From: Abyssalbus ytuae
GTDB lineage: Bacteria; Bacteroidota; Bacteroidia; Flavobacteriales; Flavobacteriaceae
Assembly (NCBI RefSeq): GCF_022807975.1
Contig: NZ_CP094358.1
Location: 2,418,001-2,482,000 of the forward strand
Direction of reading: 5' to 3'
Length of the DNA stretch: 64,000 bases
Shown here: positions 37,425-46,655 of the stretch, in pieces
Position numbering within the stretch: the first letter of the stretch is position 1
Layout: every line of letters begins with the position of its first letter
Notes under the pieces: model-generated
Told to the model about the DNA's origin: nothing
The model's input: only the letters and a program-made list of their open reading frames with translations
The model's database searches: none
Made by a program: the position numbers and the translations under genes

Positions 37425-40400
37425 TTATCTGTTTGTGCTTTCTACCGGTTCAGGCAAAAAAGGTTTAAGAATTGTTAAAGCTTTATCTATCGATTTGATG
37501 TTTTCAAAAGTAAGTAATAGTCTTAAACCATTACGGGTTTGTTTTTCTTTTATCTTACATGTCTGAGAATTTTGCTGAACCATTTTCAAAATTCTGGTGA
37601 ATGCAGGACTTTGATAGAAACTGCTCTGCTGGTCTGCAATAAAGTATCCCACCATTTTTCCATGTTTTAAAACCAATTTTTCCAGGCCCAGTTTAGTGGC
37701 TATCCACTTTAAGCGCACACTGTTTAATAAATCCTGAGCTTCTTCGGGTAGTTCTCCAAACCTGTCAATTAATTTTTCTTCATATTCTTTCAGCTCATTT
37801 TCATTTTTAACCGTGCTTAGTTCATTATAAAGGTTAAATCTTTCAGAGATATTGTTAATGTAATCATCAGGAAACTGTAGTTGAAAATCAGTATCGAGCT
37901 GGGTATCTTTTACATATTCTTTATCTTCTTCCTGTATATTATATAATTCTTTAAACTCATTTTCTTTGAGTTCTTCAATAGTTTCGCTTAGTATTTTCTG
38001 ATAGGTATCAAAGCCCATTTCATTAATAAACCCACTTTGTTCACCTCCAAGTAAATCTCCAGCGCCCCTTATTTCAAGGTCTTTCATAGCTATATTAAAG
38101 CCGCTTCCCAAATCGGTAAACTGTTCTAACGCCTGGATGCGTTTTCTGGCATCTTCCGTCATGGCTGAATAAGGGGGTGTAATAAAATAACAAAAAGCTT
38201 TTTTATTACTTCTTCCCACGCGCCCACGCATTTGATGCAAATCGGAAAGGCCAAAATTATTGGCATTATTTATAAAAATTGTATTTGCATTGGGTACATC
38301 GAGGCCGCTCTCAACTATTGTGGTAGAGACCAGCACGTCAAATTCTCCGTTCATAAATGCCAGCATGAGTTTTTCCAGTTTTTTCCCTTCCATTTGTCCG
38401 TGACCTATACCTACTTTGGCATCGGGAACCAATCTTTGTATCATGCCTGCTACTTCTTTTATATTTTCAATACGATTATGAATGAAAAACACCTGTCCGC
38501 CTCTTTGTATTTCATATGATACCGCATCCCGTATGACTTCTTCGCTAAACTGTATTACATGACTTTCAATAGGGTAGCGATTTGGCGGCGGAGTAGTAAT
38601 TACCGATAAATCCCTGGCAGCCATAAGACTGAACTGCAGGGTTCGTGGAATAGGAGTAGCTGTGAGGGTAAGCACATCTACATTTTCTTTTAAAGTTTTT
38701 AGTTTGTCTTTAACAGCCACACCAAATTTTTGCTCTTCATCCACAATAAGCAGACCTAAATCTTTAAATTTTACATTTGCATTAACCAATTGGTGGGTGC
38801 CTATTATAATATCTGTTTTTCCCTCTTCCAGTCTTTTTAAAACATCAGTTTTTTCTTTTGCTGTTCTGAACCTGTTTAAATAATCTACAGTTACCGGCAT
38901 ATCTTTTAAACGCTCGGAAAATGTTTTTTGATGCTGAAAAGCTAAGATTGTAGTAGGTACCAAAACCGCCACCTGTTTACCATTATCTACCGCTTTAAAA
39001 GCAGCACGTATAGCCACTTCTGTTTTACCAAAGCCCACATCACCACACACCAGTCTGTCCATTGGCTGTTCGCTTTCCATATCTTTTTTAACATCTTCGG
39101 TAGCTGTACTTTGGTCCGGCGTATCTTCATATAAAAATGAAGCTTCCAATTCGTTTTGTAAATAGCTGTCCGGCCCGTATTGAAATCCTTTTGCCGTTTT
39201 TCTTTTGGCATATAGATTTATCAGGCTAAATGCTATTTCTTTTACCCGCGACTTGGTTTTTTGTTTTAACGCTTTCCATGCACCGGAACCTAATTTATAT
39301 ATTTTAGGAGGTTTGCCGTCTTTACCGTTGTATTTGGATATTTTATGCAAGGAGTGAATGCTTACATATAAAATATCCCTTTCTCCATAAATAAGTTTTA
39401 TTGCTTCCTGTATTTTACCTTCAACTTCTATTTTTTGAAGTCCTCCGAATTTTCCTATACCATGATCTATGTGAGTAACATAATCCCCTACCTGTAAATT
39501 GGTAAGTTCTTTTAGGGTGATAGCCTGCTTTTTGGCATAGCCGTTTTTCAGGTGGAATTTATGATACCGTTCAAATATTTGATGGTCCGTATAACATACC
39601 AACTTATTTTCAACGTCAATAAACCCCTGATACATCGAAAATACAACTGTTTTGTAGTGAATGTCTTTGTCTACATCTTCAAAAATGTCATGAAAGCGTT
39701 TTGCTTGCTGGTCACTTACACAAAAAATATAATTAGAGAAACCTTCATCATGATTTTGCTTAAGATTTTCTATAAGAAGATCAAATTGTTTATTGAATGA
39801 AGGTTGCGGTTTAGTATGAAATTCTATGACATGATCTTGAAATGAGGGAAGGCTTTCCCTATGTTGGGAAACAGTTTTTGAATTATTAAAAAATGATTGG
39901 CTCCCTATTTCGACCAAAGTAAAATCAAGCAATTGTTTTTTTAATAAGGCAGAAGTACAAAAAAGTTCTCCGGGAGAGGAATGCTTAATATCTTTTGATA
40001 AATGCTTGAATGCTTCTTCGGCTTTAGCAAACAAATTATCTAACCTGCCGGATAGAAGGTCAAAATTTTTAATAAAAACAATAGTTTGGGCCGAAATATA
40101 TTTGAGAAAACCCTCCCTGGTTTCATCAAGAAGTTTGTTTTCTACGTTAGGCATCAGGCTTATTTTTTTTACCTTTTCTGTAGAAAGTTGGGTTTCCACA
40201 TCAAAAGTTCGGATACTATCTACTTCATCTCCAAAAAACTCGATCCGGTATGGCTGATCATGGGAAAAAGAAAACACATCTACTATTCCCCCTCTCACTG
40301 AAAATTCTCCCGGTTCGGAGACAAAATCCACCCGCTTAAATTTATATTCAAACAGCACTTCATTTACAAAATCGAGAGAGAGGTTATCCCCTAGTTTTAT

Positions 40401-40832
40401 TTTTAAAGTACTCCTGTCTAATTCTTTACGGGTAACCACTTTTTCAAAAAGGGCATCGGGATAGGTAACTATTAAAGCAGGTTTTTTTCTTGAATTGAGC
40501 CTGTTTAACACCTCGGCACGGAGTAAAACATTTGCATTGTCGGTTTCTTCTATCTGATAAGGCCTCCGGTAACTTCCGGGATAAAAAAGAACATGTTCGT
40601 CTCCAACCAATTGCTCCAGGTCATTCAAATAATAAGCAGCTTCTTCTTTATCATTAAGAACAAAAAGAAAGGGAAGGCCGATATTTTTGAATGCATTGGA
40701 AATTACAAAAGACAATGATGAGCCTGCCAGGCCTTTTAGATGTACTTTATTTTCAGAAACGAAAATAGCTTCCCCTAGTTTTTGCTGCTGCAAAGACTGT
40801 TGAAAAGCTTGCGAGATATCTGTTTTACTCAC
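37425..40832 (-). CDS. mfd: Transcription-repair coupling factor
   Basis: A 1135-residue SF2 translocase. An N-terminal UvrB-like module includes the UvrA-binding region, followed by the RNA-polymerase-interacting domain (LQVGDYVTHIDHGIGKFGG, CarD-like) and the helicase core with Walker A GDVGFGKTE, Walker B DEEQ (IVDEEQKFGV), ATPIPRTLQFS, and QMRGRVGRSNKKAFCYF. The TRCF domain ends the protein. Mfd removes stalled RNA polymerase from lesions and recruits UvrA for excision repair. Full length for the family. A minus-strand -7 box lies 14 bases upstream of the start. Confidence 0.97.
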   Translation of the reverse strand: MSKTDISQAFQQSLQQQKLGEAIFVSENKVHLKGLAGSSLSFVISNAFKNIGLPFLFVLNDKEEAAYYLNDLEQLVGDEHVLFYPGSYRRPYQIEETDNANVLLRAEVLNRLNSRKKPALIVTYPDALFEKVVTRKELDRSTLKIKLGDNLSLDFVNEVLFEYKFKRVDFVSEPGEFSVRGGIVDVFSFSHDQPYRIEFFGDEVDSIRTFDVETQLSTEKVKKISLMPNVENKLLDETREGFLKYISAQTIVFIKNFDLLSGRLDNLFAKAEEAFKHLSKDIKHSSPGELFCTSALLKKQLLDFTLVEIGSQSFFNNSKTVSQHRESLPSFQDHVIEFHTKPQPSFNKQFDLLIENLKQNHDEGFSNYIFCVSDQQAKRFHDIFEDVDKDIHYKTVVFSMYQGFIDVENKLVCYTDHQIFERYHKFHLKNGYAKKQAITLKELTNLQVGDYVTHIDHGIGKFGGLQKIEVEGKIQEAIKLIYGERDILYVSIHSLHKISKYNGKDGKPPKIYKLGSGAWKALKQKTKSRVKEIAFSLINLYAKRKTAKGFQYGPDSYLQNELEASFLYEDTPDQSTATEDVKKDMESEQPMDRLVCGDVGFGKTEVAIRAAFKAVDNGKQVAVLVPTTILAFQHQKTFSERLKDMPVTVDYLNRFRTAKEKTDVLKRLEEGKTDIIIGTHQLVNANVKFKDLGLLIVDEEQKFGVAVKDKLKTLKENVDVLTLTATPIPRTLQFSLMAARDLSVITTPPPNRYPIESHVIQFSEEVIRDAVSYEIQRGGQVFFIHNRIENIKEVAGMIQRLVPDAKVGIGHGQMEGKKLEKLMLAFMNGEFDVLVSTTIVESGLDVPNANTIFINNANNFGLSDLHQMRGRVGRSNKKAFCYFITPPYSAMTEDARKRIQALEQFTDLGSGFNIAMKDLEIRGAGDLLGGEQSGFINEMGFDTYQKILSETIEELKENEFKELYNIQEEDKEYVKDTQLDTDFQLQFPDDYINNISERFNLYNELSTVKNENELKEYEEKLIDRFGELPEEAQDLLNSVRLKWIATKLGLEKLVLKHGKMVGYFIADQQSSFYQSPAFTRILKMVQQNSQTCKIKEKQTRNGLRLLLTFENIKSIDKALTILKPFLPEPVESTNR

Positions 40833-40845
40833 GTATTTTTTATTG

Positions 40846-40853
40846 CAAATATA
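40846..40853 (-). promoter_or_regulatory. -7 box of mfd
   Basis: TATATTTG on the minus strand, 14 bases before the mfd start codon. It immediately follows the terminator of the upstream gene. No clear -33 box at the expected spacing. Confidence 0.55.
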
Positions 40854-40876
40854 AAAAACCGGACAATAAGTCCGGT
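40850..40876 (-). terminator. Terminator of the DUF2383 gene
   Basis: Perfect 7-bp stem ACCGGAC / GTCCGGT with a 5-base loop. On the minus strand it is followed by TTTTTTAT. It lies 33 bases downstream of the DUF2383 stop and overlaps the mfd promoter zone. Confidence 0.8.
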
Positions 40877-40908
40877 CTCTATATAAATTAAGTATTGTTA
40901 TCCTGTTT

Positions 40909-41361
40909 TTATGATACCACTTCTTCTAACCATTTAACATTATTAATGGCTTTCTGAATCTCATCACGCTGTTTTATCAGCAAATTGGTGGTTGTTGGAG
41001 GTAATGTTGCCTGTTCCGATAAAATTTCATTGTACTCCTCAATCGCAGCTTTTTCACCTCTTATACATTCTTCTAAAATGGCTTCTTCATTGTTGGCACT
41101 AAAAAATGATTTCAGATCCATCCATGCCCTGTGAGCCGTACCTTTAGCACTACCTGTTTCATCAGGAATTTGTCCGTAACTTAAAATTTCCAACCTTAAT
41201 TCCCGGGCAAACGCACTTCTTTGTGACGACCTGCTGTTAAAAAAATCTTTTAAATCTTTATTATTAACATTTTCGGCCGCATTTTTATACCCTTTTTCGG
41301 CATCAATACTTTTTTCTAATAATTCATTTAATTTTTTCGACATTTTTTCTGTATACTTCAT
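40909..41361 (-). CDS. DUF2383 / PA2169-family ferritin-like four-helix protein
   Basis: A 150-residue all-helical protein. LNELLEKSIDAEKGYKNAAENV, SQRSAFARELRLEILSYGQ, HRAWMDLKSFFSANNEEAILEECIRGEKAAIEEYNEIL are the characteristic blocks of the PA2169 family, a ferritin-like bundle with Glu-rich helices. A role in stress or metal handling is often suggested but not established. The Met at residue 7 is an alternative start. Own terminator downstream. Confidence 0.85.
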   Translation of the reverse strand: MKYTEKMSKKLNELLEKSIDAEKGYKNAAENVNNKDLKDFFNSRSSQRSAFARELRLEILSYGQIPDETGSAKGTAHRAWMDLKSFFSANNEEAILEECIRGEKAAIEEYNEILSEQATLPPTTTNLLIKQRDEIQKAINNVKWLEEVVS

Positions 41362-41565
41362 TTTATCAATAGTTTTTAATTAATATTTGTCGGCTACTGA
41401 TTTTCAATAACCCTACGTATATTAATTTAAAATAATAGAAGTAAATTCCAAATATACCGGGGAGTTTACCTTTATTTTAACGGTATTTGTTAATGCTTGT
41501 TAAAAAAATTGGAGCTATATACTAAAAAAACTGAATTATAGATGTTTACAATTCAAAATTAGTAG

Positions 41566-41573
41566 TATATTTG
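41566..41573 (+). promoter_or_regulatory. -7 box of rpsP operon
   Basis: TATATTTG followed by CACCCTC, the usual arrangement before ribosomal protein genes in Flavobacteriia, 53 bases before the rpsP start. The -33 region reads TGTTTAC and is only a partial match. Confidence 0.65.
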
Positions 41574-41625
41574 CACCCTCAAAAAATTAATAACCGGGGT
41601 CGTGAACCCTACTAATTAATGTAAA

Positions 41626-42210
41626 ATGCCAGTAAAAATCAGATTACAAAGACACGGTAAAAAAGGAAAACCTTTTTACTGGGTAGTTGCAGCCGATGCA
41701 CGCGCAAAAAGAGATGGTAAATTCCTTGAAAAACTAGGAACTTACAATCCAAACACCAATCCTGCTCAAATAGACCTTAATGTAGATTCATCTGTAAAGT
41801 GGTTAGAAAATGGTGCTCAACCAACCGATACCGCTAAGAGAATACTTTCTTACAAAGGGGTGTTACTAAAGCATCATTTAAACGGTGGTGTTAGAAAAGG
41901 TGCTTTAACTCAGGAACAAGCTGATGCTAAGTTCGAAGCCTGGGTAGAAGAAAAAACAGGAAAAATTGAAACCAAAAAAGAAGGTTTAGCAAAAGCGCAA
42001 GCTGATGCTAAAGCCAAAACTTTGGAGGCTGAAAAAGAAGTAAACGAAAAGAGAAAAGCTGCAGCTGTAGAGGCTGAGGCACCTGCTGAAGAACCAGTAG
42101 AAGAAACTGAAGAGGTTGCTGCTGAAACTCAAGCTGAAGAGACGGTTGCTGAAACTACGGAAGAAGCTCCTGCTCAGGAAGCTGAAGAAAACAAAGAAGC
42201 TGACGCTTAA
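41626..42210 (+). CDS. rpsP: 30S ribosomal protein S16 with long acidic tail
   Basis: Residues 1-~80 are ordinary S16 (MPVKIRLQRHGKKGKPFYW, DARAKRDGKFLEKLGTYNP). The remaining ~110 residues form a charged helix then a low-complexity Ala/Glu tail (AEAPAEEPVEETEEVAAET). S16 is normally 80-100 residues; extended tails are known from Bacteroidota. First gene of an rpsP-rimM pair, 8 bases apart, as usual. The tail's function is unknown. Confidence 0.97.
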   Translation: MPVKIRLQRHGKKGKPFYWVVAADARAKRDGKFLEKLGTYNPNTNPAQIDLNVDSSVKWLENGAQPTDTAKRILSYKGVLLKHHLNGGVRKGALTQEQADAKFEAWVEEKTGKIETKKEGLAKAQADAKAKTLEAEKEVNEKRKAAAVEAEAPAEEPVEETEEVAAETQAEETVAETTEEAPAQEAEENKEADA

Positions 42211-42218
42211 CACATTAT

Positions 42219-42743
42219 ATGAGAAAAGAAGATTGCTTCTATCTCGGTACTATTGTAAAGAAATACAGCTTTAAGGGGGAAGTTCTTGTAAAATTAGATA
42301 CAGACGAACCCGAAGTTTACGAAAATCTGGAATCAGTATTTATTGCCTTGGGCAATAATCTGGTTCCTTTTTTTATTCAGGAATCATCACTTCATAAATC
42401 TACCCTGTTACGCATTAAATTTGAAGATGTTGATACCGAAGCTGATGCTGATGCATTACTAAAATGTGAATTATATCTCCCCCTCGACTTTTTGCCTGAA
42501 CTTACCGGTAACCAGTTTTATTTTCACGAAATAACAGGGTTTACCATAGAAGATACAAACTATGGGGTGATCGGAATAATTAAAGGAGTAAATGATACTA
42601 CGGCACAATCTCTATTTGAAGTTGAAAAAGACGGAAAAGAAATCCTCATTCCAATGAATGATGAATTTATTGTAAAAGTTGACAGGGATAACCAGACGAT
42701 ATTAGTTAAAACTCCGGAAGGTCTCATAGACTTATATTTGTAA
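42219..42743 (+). CDS. rimM: 16S rRNA processing protein RimM
   Basis: A 174-residue two-domain protein: the N-terminal RimM barrel (YLGTIVKKYSFKGEVLVKLDTDEPE) and the C-terminal PRC-barrel (FYFHEITGFTIEDTNYGVIG, ILIPMNDEFIVKVD). It binds S19 and assists maturation of the 30S head. It follows rpsP directly. Confidence 0.96.
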   Translation: MRKEDCFYLGTIVKKYSFKGEVLVKLDTDEPEVYENLESVFIALGNNLVPFFIQESSLHKSTLLRIKFEDVDTEADADALLKCELYLPLDFLPELTGNQFYFHEITGFTIEDTNYGVIGIIKGVNDTTAQSLFEVEKDGKEILIPMNDEFIVKVDRDNQTILVKTPEGLIDLYL

Positions 42744-42819
42744 TTATCCTTCCTGCGAAGGAAGTATCCATCATAAACTCAAAAACCAGATCCCCTATCT
42801 ACATAGTAATCACAGACGA

Positions 42820-43536
42820 ATGAACAAACCATTTAATTTCAAACAATTTACAATTAATCAGGATCAGTGTGCTATGAAAGTAGGTACAGACGGGGTGTTG
42901 CTGGGCGCATGGACAAATATAGAATTTCACCCTTTTTCAGTTTTAGATATAGGTGCAGGCACAGGACTGTTATCCCTGATGCTGGCCCAGCGCTCATCAG
43001 CACAAATTATTGATGCCTTGGAAATTGATGATGATGCGTATGAGCAATGTGTTGAAAATTTTGAAGCTTCTCCCTGGGGCGACAGGCTTTTTTGTTATCA
43101 TGCAGGGTTAGATGAGTTTGTAGATGAAATTGAAGATAAATATGATCTTATTATATCCAACCCGCCTTTTTATGCTGAAAATGTGACGTCCGGAAATAAA
43201 CAAAGAGATATTGCCCGTTCTAATTTTTCCCTTCCTTTTGAAGAATTAATAGAAGGAGTTTCAAAATTACTCTCTGAAACAGGTAAGTTTAGTGTCATCA
43301 TTCCTTTTAAAGAGGAAAAAAAACTAATAGCGATTGCTTTAGCCCACAAACTCTATCCTAACAGAATTACACAAGTAAAAGGAAGCTGTACATCAGAAAT
43401 TAAAAGAAGCCTGATCGAATTCTCTTTCAGTAAAACGGAAAATTTAAATCCGACCGGACTGGTAATTGAAAAAGAAAGACACTCCTACACTAAAGATTAC
43501 ATTCATCTCACTAAAGATTTTTATTTAAAAATGTAA
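42820..43536 (+). CDS. tRNA1(Val) (adenine37-N6)-methyltransferase-like enzyme
   Basis: A 238-residue class I SAM methyltransferase. FNFKQFTINQDQCAMKVGTDGVLLGAW is the N-terminal family signature of TrmN6/YfiC, followed by the SAM loop VLDIGAGTGLLSLMLAQ, the acidic EIDDDAYEQC and the catalytic ISNPPFYAEN (N-P-P-F, amino-methylase type). Such enzymes methylate A37 of tRNA-Val. A short hairpin CTTCCT/AGGAAG lies in the gap after rimM. Assignment by family; target not verifiable here. Confidence 0.9.
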   Translation: MNKPFNFKQFTINQDQCAMKVGTDGVLLGAWTNIEFHPFSVLDIGAGTGLLSLMLAQRSSAQIIDALEIDDDAYEQCVENFEASPWGDRLFCYHAGLDEFVDEIEDKYDLIISNPPFYAENVTSGNKQRDIARSNFSLPFEELIEGVSKLLSETGKFSVIIPFKEEKKLIAIALAHKLYPNRITQVKGSCTSEIKRSLIEFSFSKTENLNPTGLVIEKERHSYTKDYIHLTKDFYLKM

Positions 43537-43566
43537 CTTTTAAGGTTTATTTTGTTAATTTTCGTT

Positions 43567-43613
43567 GAGCTAATCTTGACTTTTTAGGAAATAGAAAAAG
43601 TCAAAATGAGTTC
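43567..43613 (+). repeat. Fold-back derivative of the 61-bp repeat
   Basis: Left arm GAGCTAATCTTGACTTTTT and right arm AAAAAGTCAAAATGAGTTC pair over 19 positions with two or three mismatches around a 9-base loop. Both arms equal one end of the 61-bp dispersed repeat, as if two ends had joined without the core. It supplies the ATG at 43606 that makes the next reading frame look longer. Confidence 0.6.
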
Positions 43614-43641
43614 ATTATGCCTTACAACATATATAACAAAA

Positions 43642-44820
43642 ATGAAACCAGACCTTTTTGAATCTCCTGATTATTATAATTTAGACGATTTACTATCCGA
43701 AGAACATAAATTAGTAAGAGAAGCAACCCGAAGCTGGGTAAAACGTTCAATATCTCCCATCATTGAAGATTATGCCCAACGATCTGAATTTCCGCAACAA
43801 ATCATTTCCGGATTAGCCGAAATAGGCGCTTTTGGGCCTTATATACCTGTTGAATATGGAGGGGCAGGATTAGATCAGCTTTCATACGGACTTATAATGC
43901 AGGAAATTGAAAGAGGCGATAGTGGTATACGGTCAACTGCTTCTGTACAATCCTCATTAGTGATGTACCCCATTTTTTCCTATGGCACCGAAGAGCAGCG
44001 TAAAAAATATCTGCCAAAACTGGCTAAGGGGGAAATTATGGGATGTTTCGGTTTAACCGAACCCAACCATGGCTCAAATCCGGGAGGTATGGAAGCCAAA
44101 TTTAAAGATATGGGAACTCACTACCTGCTCAACGGAGCCAAACTGTGGATTTCTAATGCACCTTTTGCCGATATAGCTATTGTATGGGCAAAAAATGAAG
44201 AGGGAAAAATTCACGGATTAATAATTGAACGTGGTATGGAAGGATTTTCAACCCCCGAAACCCATAATAAATGGTCTCTCCGTGCTTCGGCGACAGGAGA
44301 GTTAATTTTTCATAACGTAAAAGTTCCAAGGGAAAATCTATTGCCGGGGAAAAACGGACTTGGCGCAGCCATGGGGTGTCTGGATTCTGCCCGGTATGGG
44401 ATTGCCTGGGGAGCTATAGGAGCGGCTATGGACTGCTATGATACTGCTTTGCGATATGCAAAAGAGCGAATCCAGTTTGGAAAGCCTATTGCAGCTACGC
44501 AGCTTCAGCAAAAAAAATTAGCCGAAATGATTACCGAAATAACCAAAGCCCAGTTATTAGCTTTCAGACTTGGCCAGTTAAGGAACGAAGGTAAAGCCAC
44601 TTCTGCACAAATATCTATGGCCAAACGCAACAATGTGGAAATGGCCTTAAAAATAGCCAGAGAGGCCAGGCAGGTTTTAGGAGCAATGGGAATAACCGGT
44701 GAGTATAGTATTATGCGGCATATGATGAACCTTGAAAGTGTAATTACTTATGAAGGTACCCACGATATACATTTGCTAATTACAGGTCATGATATTACAG
44801 GTTATGCTGCTTTTAAATAA
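43642..44820 (+). CDS. Acyl-CoA dehydrogenase, glutaryl-CoA dehydrogenase type
   Basis: I place the start at 43642 (MKPDLFESPDYYNLDDLLSE), since the earlier in-frame ATG at 43606 falls inside a repeat. The 392-residue FAD enzyme has CFGLTEPNHGSNPGGM, the GAKLWISNAPFADIAIVWAK block, an Arg-rich ERIQFGKPIAATQLQQKKLAEM helix and the C-terminal VITYEGTHDIHLLITGHDITG, where the Glu is the catalytic base position of glutaryl-CoA dehydrogenase. It converts glutaryl-CoA to crotonyl-CoA in lysine or tryptophan breakdown, if the subfamily call holds. Confidence 0.9.
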   Translation: MKPDLFESPDYYNLDDLLSEEHKLVREATRSWVKRSISPIIEDYAQRSEFPQQIISGLAEIGAFGPYIPVEYGGAGLDQLSYGLIMQEIERGDSGIRSTASVQSSLVMYPIFSYGTEEQRKKYLPKLAKGEIMGCFGLTEPNHGSNPGGMEAKFKDMGTHYLLNGAKLWISNAPFADIAIVWAKNEEGKIHGLIIERGMEGFSTPETHNKWSLRASATGELIFHNVKVPRENLLPGKNGLGAAMGCLDSARYGIAWGAIGAAMDCYDTALRYAKERIQFGKPIAATQLQQKKLAEMITEITKAQLLAFRLGQLRNEGKATSAQISMAKRNNVEMALKIAREARQVLGAMGITGEYSIMRHMMNLESVITYEGTHDIHLLITGHDITGYAAFK

Positions 44821-44852
44821 AAATATGCGTGTCTTTCCGTATTTTTACAATT

Positions 44853-46121
44853 ATGTTTGCTCTGGTTGACTGTAATAATTTTTATGCTTCCTGTGAGCGG
44901 GTTTTTAAACCTCAGCTCAACAATCAGCCTGTTGCTATTCTTTCCAATAATGACGGATGTGTAATATCACGAAGTGATGAAGCCAAAGCCCTGGGATTAC
45001 CAATGGCAGCCCCGGCATTTAAATACAAAATGTTTTTTAGGGAAAATAATATTCATGTATTCTCTTCCAACTATCCGTTATATGGAGATATGAGTACGCG
45101 TGTAATGAATATTCTAAAACAGTTTACCCCAAATGTAGAAATTTATAGTATTGACGAAGCCTTTTTAAAGTTTGAAGGATTTGAAAGGTTAGATTTCAAT
45201 GAGTACGGCAATAAAATTAAAAACCGGGTAGATCAATGGACAGGAATGCCTATAAGTATTGGTATAGCCCCTACTAAGGCATTAGCAAAGATAGCCAATA
45301 AAATAGCTAAAAAGTTTAAAAATAAAACCAATGGGGTATATGTTATTGATAGCGAAGAAAAAAGGATAAAAGCATTAAAATGGACCCCCATTGAGGCTGT
45401 TTGGGGAATAGGAAGAGGGCATTCAAAAAGATTGCAGGAAAGAAATATTAAAACAGCTTATGAGTTTACACAATTGTCAGATGAATGGGTGCGTAAAAAT
45501 ATGGCGGTCATCGGGCTCCGGTTAAAGAAAGACCTTGAGGGGCAACCCACCCTGGATTTGGATGATGATGTGACCTCTTCAAAAAAAGCGATTGCTACTA
45601 CACGAAGTTTTGAATATACTTTTTCCGATATAGACAATATAAAAGAACGTATTTCTACTTTTGCTTCAAGCTGTGCTGAAAAGCTCAGAAAGCAGCATAG
45701 CAGTTGTAATATGATAATTGTTTTTTTAAAAAGCGATAAACATAAAAAAGGAGACCTTCAGCACCGGGCCAGTATATTAGTTCCTCTTCCTTATGCAACG
45801 GATTCTACACTAACCATAAGCAATTATGCTGTAAAGGCGGTACCTTCAATTTACAAACAGGGTATAAAATATAAAAAAGCAGGCGTAATTGTTTCCGGAC
45901 TGGTCCCGACTAATAGCAGGCAACTGGATTTATTTATTCAGGATAATCCCAAACACCATCTGCTTATGAAAGCAATAGACAATCTGAATAATAAATACGG
46001 CTCGTATAAAATAAAAGTAGCCAATCAGGATCTTAAACGAACCTGGAAAATGCGTCAGGAGCATCTGTCTCCACGATATACAACTAATATTAATGAAATT
46101 ATTGAGGTAAATTGTTGTTAG
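44853..46121 (+). CDS. umuC: UmuC-type Y-family DNA polymerase
   Basis: I choose ATG 44853 (MFALVDCNNFYASCERVF) because this is where family homology begins; a GTG at 44829 would add eight residues. The palm motifs are FALVDCNNFYASCERVF and YSIDEAF with the catalytic acidic residues, then SIGIAPTKALAKIANKIAKK and the helix-hairpin-helix WGIGRGHSKRLQE. The 422-residue length fits UmuC (DNA polymerase V catalytic subunit). It carries out error-prone translesion synthesis. umuD follows 4 bases later, opposite to the usual umuD-umuC order. Confidence 0.95.
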   Translation: MFALVDCNNFYASCERVFKPQLNNQPVAILSNNDGCVISRSDEAKALGLPMAAPAFKYKMFFRENNIHVFSSNYPLYGDMSTRVMNILKQFTPNVEIYSIDEAFLKFEGFERLDFNEYGNKIKNRVDQWTGMPISIGIAPTKALAKIANKIAKKFKNKTNGVYVIDSEEKRIKALKWTPIEAVWGIGRGHSKRLQERNIKTAYEFTQLSDEWVRKNMAVIGLRLKKDLEGQPTLDLDDDVTSSKKAIATTRSFEYTFSDIDNIKERISTFASSCAEKLRKQHSSCNMIIVFLKSDKHKKGDLQHRASILVPLPYATDSTLTISNYAVKAVPSIYKQGIKYKKAGVIVSGLVPTNSRQLDLFIQDNPKHHLLMKAIDNLNNKYGSYKIKVANQDLKRTWKMRQEHLSPRYTTNINEIIEVNCC

Positions 46122-46125
46122 AATC

Positions 46126-46560
46126 ATGAAGAAAAATAAACATCTTACTTTTTATGTTCCTGATAATTCCGGAGAATTAAAACTCCCCTTCTCAGAAGGA
46201 AGAGTCACAGCCGGGTTCCCTTCTCCCGCCGATGACTTTAAAGAAGTAAGAATAAGCCTGGATAAAACTCTTGTTACCAATAGCGAAGCTACTTTTTATG
46301 CCCGGGTAAGAGGTCAGTCTATGATTGATGCGGGGATAGATGATGGTGATTTACTTGTTGTTGACAGAAGTATTGAACCACGTAACAATAAAATTGCGGT
46401 TTGTTTTCTGGACGGGGAATTTACCGTAAAACGACTTAAGGTTGAAAAAGATGCTATTTATCTCATGCCTGAAAACCAGAATTACAAACCCATAAAAGTT
46501 ACCCCAAACAATCAGCTACAAATATGGGGTATAGTGACGTATGTAATTAAAAAGCTATAA
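46126..46560 (+). CDS. umuD: UmuD-type S24 self-cleaving subunit
   Basis: A 144-residue LexA/UmuD-like protein. The Ser-Lys dyad is Ser65 (RGQSMIDAGI) and Lys102 (GEFTVKRLKV). A probable self-cleavage site is Ala29-Gly30 (VTAGFPSPADD). RecA-stimulated cleavage yields UmuD', which pairs with UmuC. There is no DNA-binding domain, so it is not LexA itself. Start codon lies 4 bases after the umuC stop. Confidence 0.93.
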   Translation: MKKNKHLTFYVPDNSGELKLPFSEGRVTAGFPSPADDFKEVRISLDKTLVTNSEATFYARVRGQSMIDAGIDDGDLLVVDRSIEPRNNKIAVCFLDGEFTVKRLKVEKDAIYLMPENQNYKPIKVTPNNQLQIWGIVTYVIKKL

Positions 46561-46655
46561 TCATTTTTTTATTTCTTATTAAAAAATATACAGCGGATTA
46601 GTTAAGTATTAACAAGGGTATTCCTTAACTTTACATAAAGTAACACCATAATATT

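Noticed and set aside
44829-44852. Earlier GTG start of umuC
   Set aside because: UmuC homology begins at MFALVDCNNFYAS, encoded from 44853.
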